Below, one piece after another: positions 52,441 through 64,000 of a DNA stretch of 64,000 nt. Numbering within the stretch: the stretch's first letter is position 1; the number at the start of each line of letters is the position of its first letter. Source of the stretch: Angiostrongylus vasorum. Taxonomy: Eukaryota > Nematoda > Chromadorea > Rhabditida > Metastrongylidae. The notes under the pieces were generated by a model that saw nothing but the letters and a program-made list of their open reading frames with translations, was not told the DNA's origin and searched no databases. A program made the translations under genes and the position numbers. Location of the stretch: contig JADANN010000315.1 of assembly GCA_018806985.1 (NCBI GenBank), forward strand, positions 620,001-684,000, in the 5' to 3' direction.

Positions 52441-52904
52441 TCTAGAAAGGTACTGAAAACGGATGATCGGTAAAAGATCTCAATATTGTGAACTACTCAT
52501 TGAGAAAAACAGTACTAGTTGGAGCTAATAATGTTCGAGTTGTGTAACCACAATGTCGTTTCGACTTCATTAGAATGACTCACATCTGACAGTTATGAGA
52601 CTCAATGTGGTATCAGAAATAAAGATTGAAATGTTCATGGAGAGATTAGAAAAATGAGAGTATCTTGGTCAATACACAGAAATTCCTTCATGAACTTTCT
52701 AGTAAGACGGTGGTAAGAATTTCGCCATTTATGACAACATCATTTTCAATGCAATGATGAGCATCCAAAACAGTTGTAATTTGACCAAAAATACTCAGTG
52801 TCACTGTCGAGAACCTCAAATGACAAGTGGAGTAGCGTAACAGTAAAGCGAAGAGGAACTACGCCACTTTCGCTTTGTTACCGGAGCAGTTCTTATAACA
52901 GCGA

Positions 52905-53275
52905 ATACTTAATACTTGAACGGCCCGCCCTCATTGATTGTACGGGTCCCAGCATAATCTTCGTTTTTCGGAGATTTGCTGGTTAAGCCATAGTGATTCC
53001 TTGGAATCCCGAGGTCAGCCTGGCCAAAGTCTCCCTAGGTTTTCACCACCATAGGAAGTCGCAGCCCTTGTGCATCAGAGGGAGATATGCCACCATGCGA
53101 CTTTGATACCAGGAGTGGTTGATCCTGGTATTGGTTTACTCTTAGCTAGGCTTTCTGATGGAAACGCCGGACTTCTCAGCATGGGAGAACCTGCCAGGGG
53201 ATGAATCCCCCGCTGTCATAGCAGTCCGACACCCAGGAACACCCAGCCACGATGAGGCGGTAAACCGTTGGGAGG
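52905..53275 (-). mobile_element. Family A short element, copy 4
   Basis: Inverted copy from ACTTAATACTTGAACGGCCC to GGCGGTAAACCGTTGGGAGG, with the same internal blocks as the other copies. Confidence 0.85.
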
Positions 53276-53539
53276 AACAGCGAATAACAAACAAGTAAGA
53301 CGAATTGCATCATGTTTAATAGAATGAGTGTCAACAAATGCTTCACATACACGCGCCGGAAGCTCGGAAAATCAACCATTTAGTTGAAATTCAAGTAGAT
53401 ACAAATCAGCAGTTTTACAAGTTCACAAGAATATTAACAACGTGGTGAAGAACACCAAAAACCAACTCGTCGTTCAATTCTTCGGCTCGACAGTCCTACT
53501 TACTCTTTACACATCAAAAACCCGAACAAAAAAAAGAAT

Positions 53540-53818
53540 AAAGGATAAAGCTTTCGGCGTTGATCAATCACTAAGGGATGCGCCATGCATTCGACTTCAT
53601 TAAGCATCATTGGAGGTGACTGAATGCATATATGGCCTTTACGATGACTCACGGTGGCCTACCGATTTATCGACCCAGTGCTGCTATCCTCTCAGACAAG
53701 TATGGTACCAATTTGCCTACCCTGGAGGGATGAAAACGTTGGCGAGCCTGGGCCGCTGGGATCGATCCCACGTGTATTGCAAGTGCCTCCGATCCCTGCG
53801 CTACACGTGCTCCAAAAC
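53540..53818 (-). mobile_element. Family B SINE
   Basis: Inverted copy from AAAGGATAAAGCTTTCGGCG to CCTGCGCTACACGTGC, with the family core TCTCAGACAAGTATGGTACC. Confidence 0.85.
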
Positions 53819-54942
53819 CTTGAACGATGCCTATGAAAAAATGAAAGTTCAGCTTTTAGGAAGGTCGAAGAGAGAACGATAGGGATGTTGACTAGTCATT
53901 AAGACTAAAACAACCAAGTGAACTCGACGTATGAACGGCCATAACGATAACGATGTATAACAGCCATTTGAGAGTGGACTTCGTGGAATGTTGAACATAA
54001 AACTTCATGTTATTTTCCTAGTAACATAGGAGAATGTGGTACAAATAACAGTTGCCTTGAGATGACGTGTCAATGGCGAAACGAGCATCAATAGAGCGAT
54101 CGGAATATGACGTGCAGTCCAAGATGTTGCAATGAAACCATTTCAAACTGCGTTTCCTTATTTTATACGCACCATTCTTGTACCTCACGTGAAGCGCAGT
54201 GGTTAGACATGCTGTGCAATCAATGAATATTATCTGGTTGGATCGCGTCTTGAGCCAATCAAGCTATCCGTCTCTCTATGGAAGGTGGTAAACTGCTACC
54301 ATGTCTAAGAAAAGCATCCTTCGATCCACGAGATTCGGCGCCAACCTGTGACACAAGCTTAGGAACGTTAGAAGTAAGGGAGAGGAAAGCTTTGGAGAAG
54401 AAATGCATAGGAAAAGAAGCACTGTCATAAATGGTGGTTCGAGAAGCAAATTAACGGACGAATTTCGATAGCTGGCGAAAAAATTAGCTGTACGTAAGAA
54501 AAATTTTTTGTAAAAAATCTCAATCGAATTGGAACAGCAAAAGATTTAGGCAAACGGATTCTAAAGGAAGTTTTGAAGCACATGACGAAGCACTTCCTGG
54601 AGATAAACCTGACTGAAAAAGACTTTTCTTTTTAAATGCTTGGCAGAGAAATTGTCACTGACCATCCAAGAATCCTAAATCCTAATTTTCCACTTTCATG
54701 GGTGAATATGGCTTGGGAAGAAAAGCAGATATGCATCTTCGGTACAAGTAAAAGGTAAGGATAAAATCTGTAGCAAAAACGAAGCTATCTACACAGTTAT
54801 TATGTTTAAATTATCGTAGAATAGCTGTGAAGAACGCTGAATAAACCAACTTGAAATGAAACGACAGTAACTCCCACGACCGATTTACTATCAACCTCGG
54901 CACTGATCGAACAATTCTTTATATTCTTGTTTAGCAAACACG

Positions 54943-55304
54943 AGGTGTTATTTTATTCCTTTATTTACCCATAAGCCGACGTTTCGGCGGATTTTTGCCT
55001 TCATCAGAGCCTGAAAAGGTCAAGTTTACCGCAATCTACCCAGCCACAGAGACACACGTGACCTTGGTCTTGGTGTCCACGTGACATATTCAGTGGAGAC
55101 TCATAGAAAGCGGTGAGTGTGCAAAGAAGCTATTCTGTGTTTAGTGTGACTGAAATATTGGTTTAGCATTTTCTCTGTTTGGTTATGGAGGTGTTTGGCT
55201 GGGTAGATTGCGGTTAACTTGGCTTTTCCAGGCTCTGAGGAAGGCGAAGTCCGCTCGACTTGTGCGTAAATAAAGAAATAAATAAAGGAATAAAGTAACA
55301 CCCC
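54943..55304. mobile_element. Inverted-repeat element with hammerhead ribozyme-like core
   Basis: Arms 54943-55046 and 55196-55304 are inverted copies, from AGGTGTTATTTTATTCCTTT and GGAATAAAGTAACACCCC at the ends to CAATCTACCCAGCCA and TGGCTGGGTAGATTG inside. In the left arm, minus strand, CTGATGA (55002-55008) and GAAAC (54982-54986) flank a short GGC/GCC stem. The right arm has a mutated version (CTGAGGA, CGACTTG). About 150 bases separate the arms. Confidence 0.7.
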
Positions 55305-55504
55305 ATTTTTCCCAAATAAGAATATATAGAATTAAAACGACAGTTCTCAACTTAACATCTTGCACCACGGATAAAGCGGTCTAACGATTTCTATTGTAAG
55401 TTAGTTGACACGCACAATATCAGGCCGATGTCCATACTTATTCATAAAATAAATATTTAATAAATACCTAGACGGTCTCAAGTGAAGAAAAAAAAGGAAA
55501 ACTA

Positions 55505-55815
55505 AGATGGAGTATTATGCGAAACAAACCACTATGATGCTGAAATATTCGCAAAACATGAACCCCGGGGCAGATCGGACCACAACTTCCCTTTCTGGGG
55601 GATTGCGCATTACACTGCGCCACGGTGGCCATTGTTCCGCGTTTCTCTCAGCTAGTTTTCTATCTATCAGTGCCATCAGCAATCATCCGTCAACGAGATT
55701 GATCTGGGGAGCCCACATCTGCATTGAACCCGGGGCCCAAGTTTTGCGAATATCTCAGTATCGTTGCGGTTGATTTCGCATCACACCCTGTCGTGAAAAT
55801 TGTTGTAGGCAGTAA
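55505..55815 (+). mobile_element. Family D fold-back element, complete
   Basis: Left arm TATTATGCGAAACAAACCAC and right arm GCGGTTGATTTCGCATCACA are inverted copies, with a 200-bp body. The arms of better copies extend into the flanking CTGCCTAC-AATTTTCACG-CAGGG block. Confidence 0.8.
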
Positions 55816-58800
55816 ATAAGAAAACAAACATTAAGATGGAGTAACGGGTTGGGTACACAGTGATGCAGATGGACAATAGTGACCGTAGCATTTATTTGCC
55901 CTGAAGGAACCTTGCGGAAAACATTTCCGAGTAATAAGTAAAGCATTCAACAATGTGGTAGGGTCAAATATGTACGGCACAGGTCTACCCTTTCCTGTGG
56001 TCCAATTTGTATGTACATCTCTGAGTCCGACAGACATCAAAATTCAATTTTTGAAGTGAAAAGAAGTCGCTACGCAGATAAAGACTACAAATAATGAGAC
56101 GAATATCTGAAGCATTAGACGGTACGCTGAGCATTGTATTCTTTCCATTAAAAGAAACGTGTATGCTTTGAAAATCTATGGTTAACATCAGTTTAATACA
56201 TTTTTGAAAAAAAGATTAAGAATGCATAAACCAATAACACTCAACTAAATCGTCTTATTAACACATATTTCGTTTTTCTGTGAGGTGCACGTAGAGCAGT
56301 GGTTAAGGGTGCCCTACGAAGCCACTTGATAAATCAAATATGCATGGAACTACCTTTACCTCAACCTCTTTAACGAAGACTAATGCGTTGCGCTTCCTTC
56401 AAGAATTAATCAGTGCCGAATGTCTTGGCCTTTCCTTTCATTTCCACCCGTCAAAAGTTCTAATTAATTATGTTGATCACAATTTAGAGGGTGACCTTTA
56501 CACCTTCTCATCCGTCAAAAATGCTAACGGTGATCGATCACCTCGACCGTCACCTGCACGTCAGGAATTATAATGATTGTGATAAGTCTGTTACATCACA
56601 AAAGGAACATTTGAAGGAACAGAAGCACAAGGATAATCGTATTGATAAATAACTGGTACAAATAGCAATCTTCGATCAACTGAGAATTCAAATCAGAGCA
56701 AAGTTCTCTTTCCACTTCCAAAATTGGTCTGATATTCACTTCATTATGCTGATGACATTTTCATCTAATTCAGCTAATAAGTAAGAAAATACACTTCAAT
56801 TATGAGATATGACAAAGGTTCGAGAGTTGATGAGATCAACGAGTTCATTTCAGTGTTCACAGTGGCACAGTGAATCAGACACGATTTGCTTACATATACA
56901 TAGTGTACGTCATAAGAAGAATAGTAAGAAAGACCAAGAGGTTCAATTCAGTACACTGACAATCAGATATACATTGACTACAGTGCAGAGCCAATTTTGG
57001 GCAGACCCGGCAATTCCACTATGGTTCGTTGTTGTATAGTGCAGGTCGGGTTGCTATGTGGGTTCGACTGCAGGTTGAAGATTTGTCTTTTCGTCTTAAT
57101 TACATCTTGAATGATGGTCGAATGTACTTTTCACTAGGATCTCCAGATAGAGCATTCCCAGATCTTCACCACGCATATCCGCTATCCCTTGTGCATCGCA
57201 CAGCGATTTGCTGAATTTGGACTACGGATCTTCCAGGATGATAACGATTACTGAGGTAAACCCAACGACTGATCAATAACATCATGCCAAATTTGTGGCC
57301 GATGAGTGGAAATATATAACATAAGTCATGGAAAAGAAGTGGAAGAAAACAAAAAGTGTTGGAGTATGCGCCTTGAGAAGATCATCAGGGGTTAAAAATA
57401 GAGAAACGGTTCATACTAAGAAAGACTATGGACAACATAGTGAGATAAAAGAAAACCTACGACTTAGAACAATAGAACGTTAAAACTTCCGGAATAGTTT
57501 GTGAACCATAGTGGAAGCGAAAGGAAAACAGCGATCGATGCGCACGTTAGCCACCCGGTTTCATTGCCATACTCGACAACTTCTTGATAAAGATACAACA
57601 TTTATTGGGAAAACCCGAGGGGATCATTCGCATTACCTACTTTGAAACAGTGTATGAGGAAAATTCAATGAGGTCAATATATTGAATAGCGCAGAACCAT
57701 AACTGACCCACTCAAAACATGATTTTAAAATGGCAACGACGAAAAGCATTGTCAAGTAGGAAATGTCTATCTAAAACATTGTTGAACGTTTCAGTGTTCA
57801 CTGTATTCCGGGTCAGAGAAAGCTTAGTATTCCACTTTCCCAAACTACTACAGTATTAGTTTTACGACTTGTGCTCCAGAGTTGTCGTACAATAGAAAGA
57901 AGCGAGCAATAGCCCGAATCCACATTTGGTTTTGTGACAACGGTGAGACTGACCATGCTAGACTTCGGAATGACGAACACTTCATTCTGAATTACAGGAA
58001 TTCCTCCTCGTCTTTCTCCTGAACTCGTTTTATTGCAGTTGGTTAACTTGCTCTGTTGTGAAGTTCTTTAGACGTTTCTCCAGCAGAAATTTTACCGTTC
58101 AACTCGGTAATACTGAACATTTAACCAGGTTGTTCGCAAACTGATGCGGGATTTCAATATGTATTCTTTACAGCGTCATATCTCAGTTCACAATAGACAT
58201 TCTTAATCTAGATAAGAACCATTAGAATCCACAGAATTTTCTCTACATGATCAATTCTATCTATTTCGTTTGCATTAGATTCTAGAATTTCGGATGACGT
58301 GGCTCGGACAAAATTCCGAAGGCCAGCTCGTTCAAATATTACAGCATCGGTAGGCGCGAAGTACTTCCAATTCGCACGGCATCTATTTGTCGAGCTTTCT
58401 CGTCAAATTTCATACCCTCCTTAGATGTTCCAAAAGTTGTGAAAGTTATACCGAGTTCACCTGCAAGTTCTCTAAGATTTCCTTGTGTTTACTTCCATCA
58501 AAGCCTTCGACTCTGCGTCGTCAATAGCAGAAGGAGAACCGCAACTTCCCTTAACATCAAAGCCGAAATTGCTACGAGATTTCCTAAGAAAAAAAAAGAA
58601 AACATTGCACTGGTGGTCGTCAATATTTTTTCGTACCACGGGCTCATTAACCGAGAACGCCCCGGCGCCGTTTTTTCGTGACTGGACCCACTCTGATACC
58701 AGAAATTTTTCTTCGCCCGCCAACTTCCTGGTTTTTGACAACAAAAAGAAAGTTTCTCAATAACTAAAGGACTTGAGGGGTTTTGAACATTAAAGGATTA

Positions 58801-58854
58801 CAGAGGAGACTTTGATCTATGGTTCAGTGGGTATGAACGATATGTATACTATTA
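55816..58854. other. 3-kb stretch without a recognised gene
   Basis: It contains a SINE-head fragment near 56280 (GAGCAGTGGTTAAGGGTGCC) and what may be a worn family A piece near 57130-57200 (CAGATCTTCACCACGC). A possible LINE scrap lies near 58500. Nothing else could be assigned. Confidence 0.35.
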
Positions 58855-59250
58855 TTTGATACTTACTTGATACTTGAATGGCTCGTCCTCACTGGTTGTG
58901 CGGGTGCCAGCATAATCTCCATTTTTTCGGAGATTTGCTGGTTAAGCCATTTTGGTTTCCTGGAAACCCGACGTCAACCTGGTCAAAGTCTGCCCCAGGT
59001 CTTCAACACCACAGGCAGTAGCAGCCCTTATGGATCAGAGCGAGATTTGCCACCAAACGACTAGTTTGATACCAGGACGGTGGTGGATTCTGGTATTGGT
59101 TTATCTTAGCTGGGCTTCCTGGTGGACACGCTGGACTCCTCCTCAGCCTGGGAGACCCTGCCAGGGAGATGAATCCCCTCAGTGTACATCGCATCCCGAT
59201 ACCCAAGAACACCTCTTACCAACGATGAGGTGGTAAACTGCTGGGAGGAT
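58855..59250 (-). mobile_element. Family A short element, copy 5
   Basis: Inverted copy from ACTTACTTGATACTTGAATG to GGTAAACTGCTGGGAGG. A TA-dinucleotide run (59248-59270) directly follows its head. Confidence 0.85.
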
Positions 59251-59270
59251 ATATATATATATATATATAT
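59248..59270. repeat. (AT)n run
   Basis: Eleven AT units at the head end of a family A element. Confidence 0.85.
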
Positions 59271-59360
59271 TTTCTATATTCTATATATTCCATATTTATA
59301 TAATGAATATATGTGGTGCAGTGAAATAAAACATAAAAAAAACTCTGGAACCCATAAAAT

Positions 59361-59655
59361 TAAATATGGACACTATAGTATCCACTGGGGGACCCACTAA
59401 ACTCAATGCGGACACTGCAGTGTCCATACGGGGGGATCCACCAGACTCTATATGGACACTACAATGACCATACGGGGTACCCACCAAACTCAATATGGAC
59501 ACTATAGCGTTCATACGGGGGAACCCACCAAACTCAGTATGGACACTACAGTGACCATACGGTGGGGCCAACTAAACTCCATGTGGACACTACAGTGTTC
59601 ATACGGGGGGTCCCACCAAACAAACTTAATATGGACACTACAGCGTCCATATGGC
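59361..59655. repeat. Minisatellite: about 7 units of 42-48 bases, each palindromic
   Basis: GGACACT recurs at 59368, 59410, 59454, 59497, 59541, 59585 and 59633. Most units contain a near-palindrome of the form TGGACACTACAGTGTCCATA, joined by CGGGG, CCCACCAAACTCAATA. Units differ at single bases, usually breaking the palindrome in one arm. The frames read through it (101 and 91 codons) have no independent support. Confidence 0.93.
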
Positions 59656-59999
59656 GAGGCTTGCGTTAATGTTTCGGGTCGTTTGCGGTGCGTACATTCG
59701 AGTTTGAAATCGTTAACGAAAATTTGTCGAAATTGCTGTTTGGACATCTATCTGTAGTTGGACTATACTATGTGGGGTGGTGTAGTTAATCTACAGATTG
59801 AGACGGAGACTGCAGTTAGACTATACTATGCGAAAGTCCATAAAAAGCTTTTTTACTGATAAATAATGGTATATCGTTCGAAAAAAAAAAGAACAACTTG
59901 CTGCTATATCATATATAGGACGGATAAAAAATAAAAAACTTCCACTAGTTTCTGAACAATCCAGTACAAGTATGACATCACTTATGCCAAGGTAAGCAA

Positions 60000-60600
60000 A
60001 TTGGTTTGGTTTCCTTTCTTAGATTCTTGAAGGAAATTGACGTTAGTGGTCGTTTTCCATTTCATTCTCCCAAGTTAATATCTATAATCGCTGAACATTC
60101 CAAGCTTACCTTAACTGCTTCCCCCTCAATCGTTGAACCACCCAGGGAAATCTACATATCTCCACACTAAGGTTTCTTCGTACATTAATTCCTCTTCCGA
60201 ATGGTCCTTAGTCCCACATTTTCAGTTTCATCAAACAGCAAGCCCTGTTTCGTTTGCACGGCAGTCTTCGGAAAGATAACAACGTCGTTGGCAAGGCAAT
60301 GTTGCAGAGGGCATCAACAGGTGTCCCTTTTTCATCAAAAATGATTGCATGAAACACTGTAATGCATTGATAAACAACTGTAGCCATTCTGTGGCGCCTT
60401 ACGGTATATTTTTAACAAATGGAGATGTGTTTGTCAAGAAAGCTGCTCCGTTTCTGTATAGTGGATTGCTGTACTCAACAAGCCTCTCATAGAGGACGCG
60501 TCTATGTGTTAGTCTGAGGACAAAACGTCTTTGGTATCTCTGTACTATCGAATATTTCCACGTAAGTAATGGATGCAATGGTAACCACCTCACAACCACT
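60000..60600 (-). pseudogene. Decayed RTE-like reverse transcriptase fragment
   Basis: On the minus strand a short stretch LANDVVIFPKTAVQTKQ resembles the region around the catalytic FADD of RTE reverse transcriptases. It is followed by broken frames, and preceded by RYQRRFVLRLTHRR, which resembles the segment before it. Several stops and shifts are present, and the second catalytic Asp context has changed to AND-. I read this as an old LINE fragment between the minisatellite and the TPP2 gene. Confidence 0.45.
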
Positions 60601-61385
60601 TAGGTATGGATGTGGGTGTGGATGACAGATTACGACACTTCTTGACTCTACGACCTAGATAACCGAGAGGAAATCTGACGCACTACAACTAGAAGTAGCG
60701 AACAATGTATTGATACCTCTTCACATCTTTGAATATGATATGTGGATCAAAACAGAAAGAGAAAAGGAATGACAATGAGCAATTACAATCGGAAGTTATG
60801 TTTAAGTCCCCTAACTTATTCAATTCACTCAGCCGACTTTTCAAAAAAGTAGAACACATGAGGTTACTTATAAAACACTCAGTTAGTAAGTTGGTGTAAT
60901 GAAAACCATGCGGTTTTTTGAGAACAAACAGCACTTTATGTTTATCCACAAAGACATTACGTAATGAAAAAAATAAAAGATAACCGGTAATATGCCCACT
61001 TTTCTATGGATGCATTACAATGCAAAGAAGCGTATCACGAATCAAATAACCGTCAAGTTCATGTGACACGAAACGTTGGTGAGCAGTCGGACAATGAATA
61101 GTGAAGAGCGAATGAAACATAACGATGAAAGATACATGTTTGTCAGTAAAGAAAAGGCAACACCAAACGAGAACATAGCATTTCTCCGGACCAGAGGATA
61201 TACTTTGTTATGACAAAAGAGATCCATAAAAAAGAATCAAAACCTCTTCGAATCTATGATGATGAAGACAGAATAAAGGAAGTATAATAATAACACTGAA
61301 AACTCTACTTCTCAGAGAGTTTTAGGGAACATCAAAGCCTAAAGAAAATCAATACCAGCCTACAAAACACCTACAAAGAAAAATG

Positions 61386-64000
61386 CTAAAATGGTCGAAA
61401 CGATGATCGGTTGCGCACTAAACGGTCATTCCTCAAACGATTAGCAACATGGAACCAACCCAAGTGTTCACATACCTGAACAATTTCGCTCTATTAGACG
61501 AAATATAGTGTTCGAAAACTATTACAATTTAGTAGGCAAAACAACAATAACCTCAATGAGAGCTAACTCTAGCATTGATGCATCCTTTCCATTTGTTCTC
61601 ATATTCTCAATGAGCTTCTGAAGATAGGAACAAGCTCTACCCATATATCCGTGAGCAACAGAATACTTGGCAGAAAAAAGCAACGCCTGTAACACCTGAT
61701 TAAAGCCTAGGAATTCAATCGCATACCTAAGCATAACCTAAGGCATGGATTTATCCATCACTGAGTGCGAACACTTCTCAATTTGGGAAAGTAAAGAGCA
61801 GTTTTCAATTAAAAACACTGTGAAACCAATTTGGAACGACGCCAGAGCTGTACCTTTGCGTCGTCAGCAGCAATCCAATGAAGCAGCTTATCATTTAGTA
61901 CGTCGATATCTTTCAGAACATGTACCTAAAAATTAAAAACTGCAGGACTCAATCTAATTACAGTCGACAGAAAAACAGGAAAATCACTTTAAGAAAAGAA
62001 TTATGAATCGCCATGCTTTTTTACGGCAATGGTATCTAACACACTGTAAAATGTCCTCGTTTAACAGTATCTAACCACTCGTCACTAACAGTGCAGTTTG
62101 TTCTATATAACATATTGTTTAGTATAAATAGTACTTGTTGCACCAACAGATAACTATCTACAATCAGTTCCCCATAGTAATTTCAAAACAAGATGCTTTG
62201 TTTTGAACATCTTTGAAAAGGCGCAGTTTCAACGGCCTGTGTCAGGAACCTTTTTAAAAGCTAGTTCCACGCTCCTCTCAACGGTTCACCGCCTCATCGT
62301 GGCTGGAAGGTGTTCCTGGGTCTCCGACTGCGATGTACAACGGAGGAATTCATCCTCTTCGCAGGGTCTCCCAAGCTGAAAGGGAGTCCGGCGTTTCCAC
62401 CACGAAGCCTTGTTAAGAGTAAACCAATACCAAGATCCAGTGCTGGTATCAAACTGGCCGCATGGCGCCAAATCTCCCTCTGATCCACAAGGGTGGGGAC
62501 TACCTGTGGTGGTGACGACCTGGAGCAGACTTTGGCTAGGCTGACCTCGGGCCTCCATGGAACCACAACGGCTAAACAACCAGCAAATGTCCAATCAAAT
62601 GGAAATTATGCTGCAGCACGCATAACCAGTGGGAATGGGCCACCGAAGTATCCAAGTAAGTAAGTCCTATGCAAATAATTTTGAGATGTGTCAAATGAAA
62701 ATACGAAACCTCGACTGGACTGTCCGGGAAATGTGGAACAGATATTTTGTAACTGGAAAAGAAGAAAATGATTGTGGTGGATGAATTAAATCAAACTAAG
62801 TATGCGAGCTCATTATAGATAAAGATTAGTTTTATAGTTTTTCAATATAGAAACAAAGCAACCTCAGCGCCATCCTCCTCATCGGTCGTAGTAGTACCGT
62901 TAGCTTCTGTCGGTACTTTAGACTTACTTTCATCCGCTTTATCCACTTGCTCTGACGTTACGTCGTCCTATACAATGCAGAAATTCAAAAATATACTCAT
63001 TAAGTCACGGCTTCGTAGATAATTTTTTTAAATCAAAATCAAAAAATACCTTTGCAGTGTTGGCATCGAACACAGGTCTAAGGGAGTTGCGAAATATAGG
63101 AGGAATAGCCTTCTTGGACAATGCCAAGTACTCGTCGACAGCACTATGACAGCAAGCCAATATGGAATCTATTATTGCTGCTCTGCGTTCATCCATAGAC
63201 CTCATAAACGATGTAATATGAAAGAAATGAATAGCTCATAAATTTCTCTAAAAACGCAAACTCACTTCCTCAGAGCCAGTTGTTCTACGCTACAATCATT
63301 ACGAGAACCGTTATATTTCAATACTTCGTCAGGCTGGCACTGCTCAATAATTTGCGTTACAATCAAATTCAGTGTTTCGGTTTCCTGTCTAGATCGCTTC
63401 TTATCAGCAAGGAGTCTTAATTTCGTAAGCAACAGTGGTAAGTGGGTAGGATACTTGCTAATGAGCTCAGTATAGAGGCGATCGACAGCAAGTGGATCCT
63501 TGAGTTTCGTTAGCCACGAGATTTGCGTATCTCGAATACTTTCTGTAGTTGCGTTCATGAATTACCGAAACAATGGAGGGTAAGTAATCTAGCTTCATAA
63601 GTAAATGAATATAAGCATTGCAACTGAAGCAATTACCCTCCATTTCCTGTTCTTGGCCAGAAAAATCGGCTTTCTTTTCTTTGAATGTCACCATCGACAA
63701 GGCCTTGCTAGGCCGAGTACTGTATTCAGTAAACAGATATGTCACAGCTGTCTTGTCCGCCTTTAAATTATAATTCTATTTAAAAGGATTTCCCTTCGGA
63801 AAGTTAGATGGGAACGAAAAGTTTTGCGTCCAACTTGATTAATCACTGCGAATAACCGTCATTAATTCAATTAGTGAATAACGTGATAAACGATGACAAG
63901 TTAGTCAAATATAACTAACCATTCTAAGATCGTTATCTGCAACCATGACCAAGTTCCCGGTTAAAAATGATCCTCCGGTAACCGAAATTGTTTTTGGCAC
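61386..64000 (-). CDS. tpp-2: Tripeptidyl-peptidase II, C-terminal part
   Basis: TPP2 is a giant cytosolic subtilisin-like serine peptidase that removes N-terminal tripeptides from peptides released by the proteasome. The window holds only the last exons: 63920-64000 (continues off the edge), 63637-63760, 63266-63542, 63050-63200, 62863-62967, 61854-61925, 61552-61737 and 61386-61475 (TAG). All have GT-AG borders and consistent phase, giving about 312 residues of the C-terminal helical region, which helps assemble the TPP2 strands. Diagnostic stretches are ESIRDTQISWLTKL, YPTHLPLLLTKLRLL, KSMDERRAAIIDSI, an acidic linker (TTTTDEEDGAE) in the same place as in animal TPP2, and the ending LGWFHVANRL, matching the conserved LGW-HxA near the TPP2 C-terminus. 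The catalytic domain is upstream, outside the window. The 937-bp intron 61926-62862 contains a family A repeat. Confidence 0.95.
62275..62670 (+). mobile_element. Family A short element, copy 6, in a TPP2 intron
   Basis: It begins CTCAACGGTTCACCGCCTCA and ends AAGTATCCAAGTAAGTAAG, the closest match to the RTE 3' tail among the family A copies. It lies wholly within a TPP2 intron, opposite in orientation to the gene. Confidence 0.87.

Noticed and set aside
58270..58760. Possible LINE scrap on the plus strand with KAFDS-like motif
   Set aside because: Only a short match (SIKAFDSAS) to RT motif A; no other RT motif in order, so it is not secure enough to annotate.

Overview
This window is nuclear DNA of a nematode, most likely a clade V (strongylid or hookworm-like) worm. 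The evidence is intron-rich genes with short T-rich splice acceptors ending in CAG or TAG, a cilium gene with an X-box promoter motif as in Caenorhabditis, an RTE-clade retrotransposon, and dense short interspersed repeats. Genes are split into many small exons, so most long open frames on either strand are not genes. I built the gene models by eye, joining exons whose splice signals, codon phase and protein similarity agree.

Layout from left to right. (1) 1-13227, minus: the 5' half of the IFT172/osm-1 gene, with start codon, 15 exons and an X-box-like promoter element at 13293-13306; the 3' half lies beyond the left edge. (2) 15632-18776, minus: a complete 11-exon gene for a 453-residue protein with three tandem C2H2 zinc fingers. 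(3) About 18.8-25.6 kb: no gene recognised; microsatellites and one inverted-repeat element. (4) About 25.6-37.75 kb, minus: exons of an unidentified, probably extracellular protein, interrupted by many repeats. (5) 38.2-59.7 kb: repeat-dominated, with a nearly full-length but broken RTE retrotransposon (39390-42545), four families of short elements, fold-back elements, and a 44-bp minisatellite whose units are palindromic. (6) 61386-64000, minus: the 3' end of the tripeptidyl-peptidase II gene, which continues beyond the right edge.

The repeats form families. Family A looks RTE-derived: it shares the RTE tail and a short piece of the RTE 5' region. Families B and C have tRNA-like Pol III A and B boxes (SINEs), and C also carries an RTE-like tail. 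Family D is a fold-back element with long inverted ends. A separate inverted-repeat type carries a sequence resembling the catalytic core of a hammerhead ribozyme. Many copies sit inside introns of the genes. The three recognised genes have unrelated roles (ciliary transport, transcription, peptide turnover) and nothing suggests that they act together.
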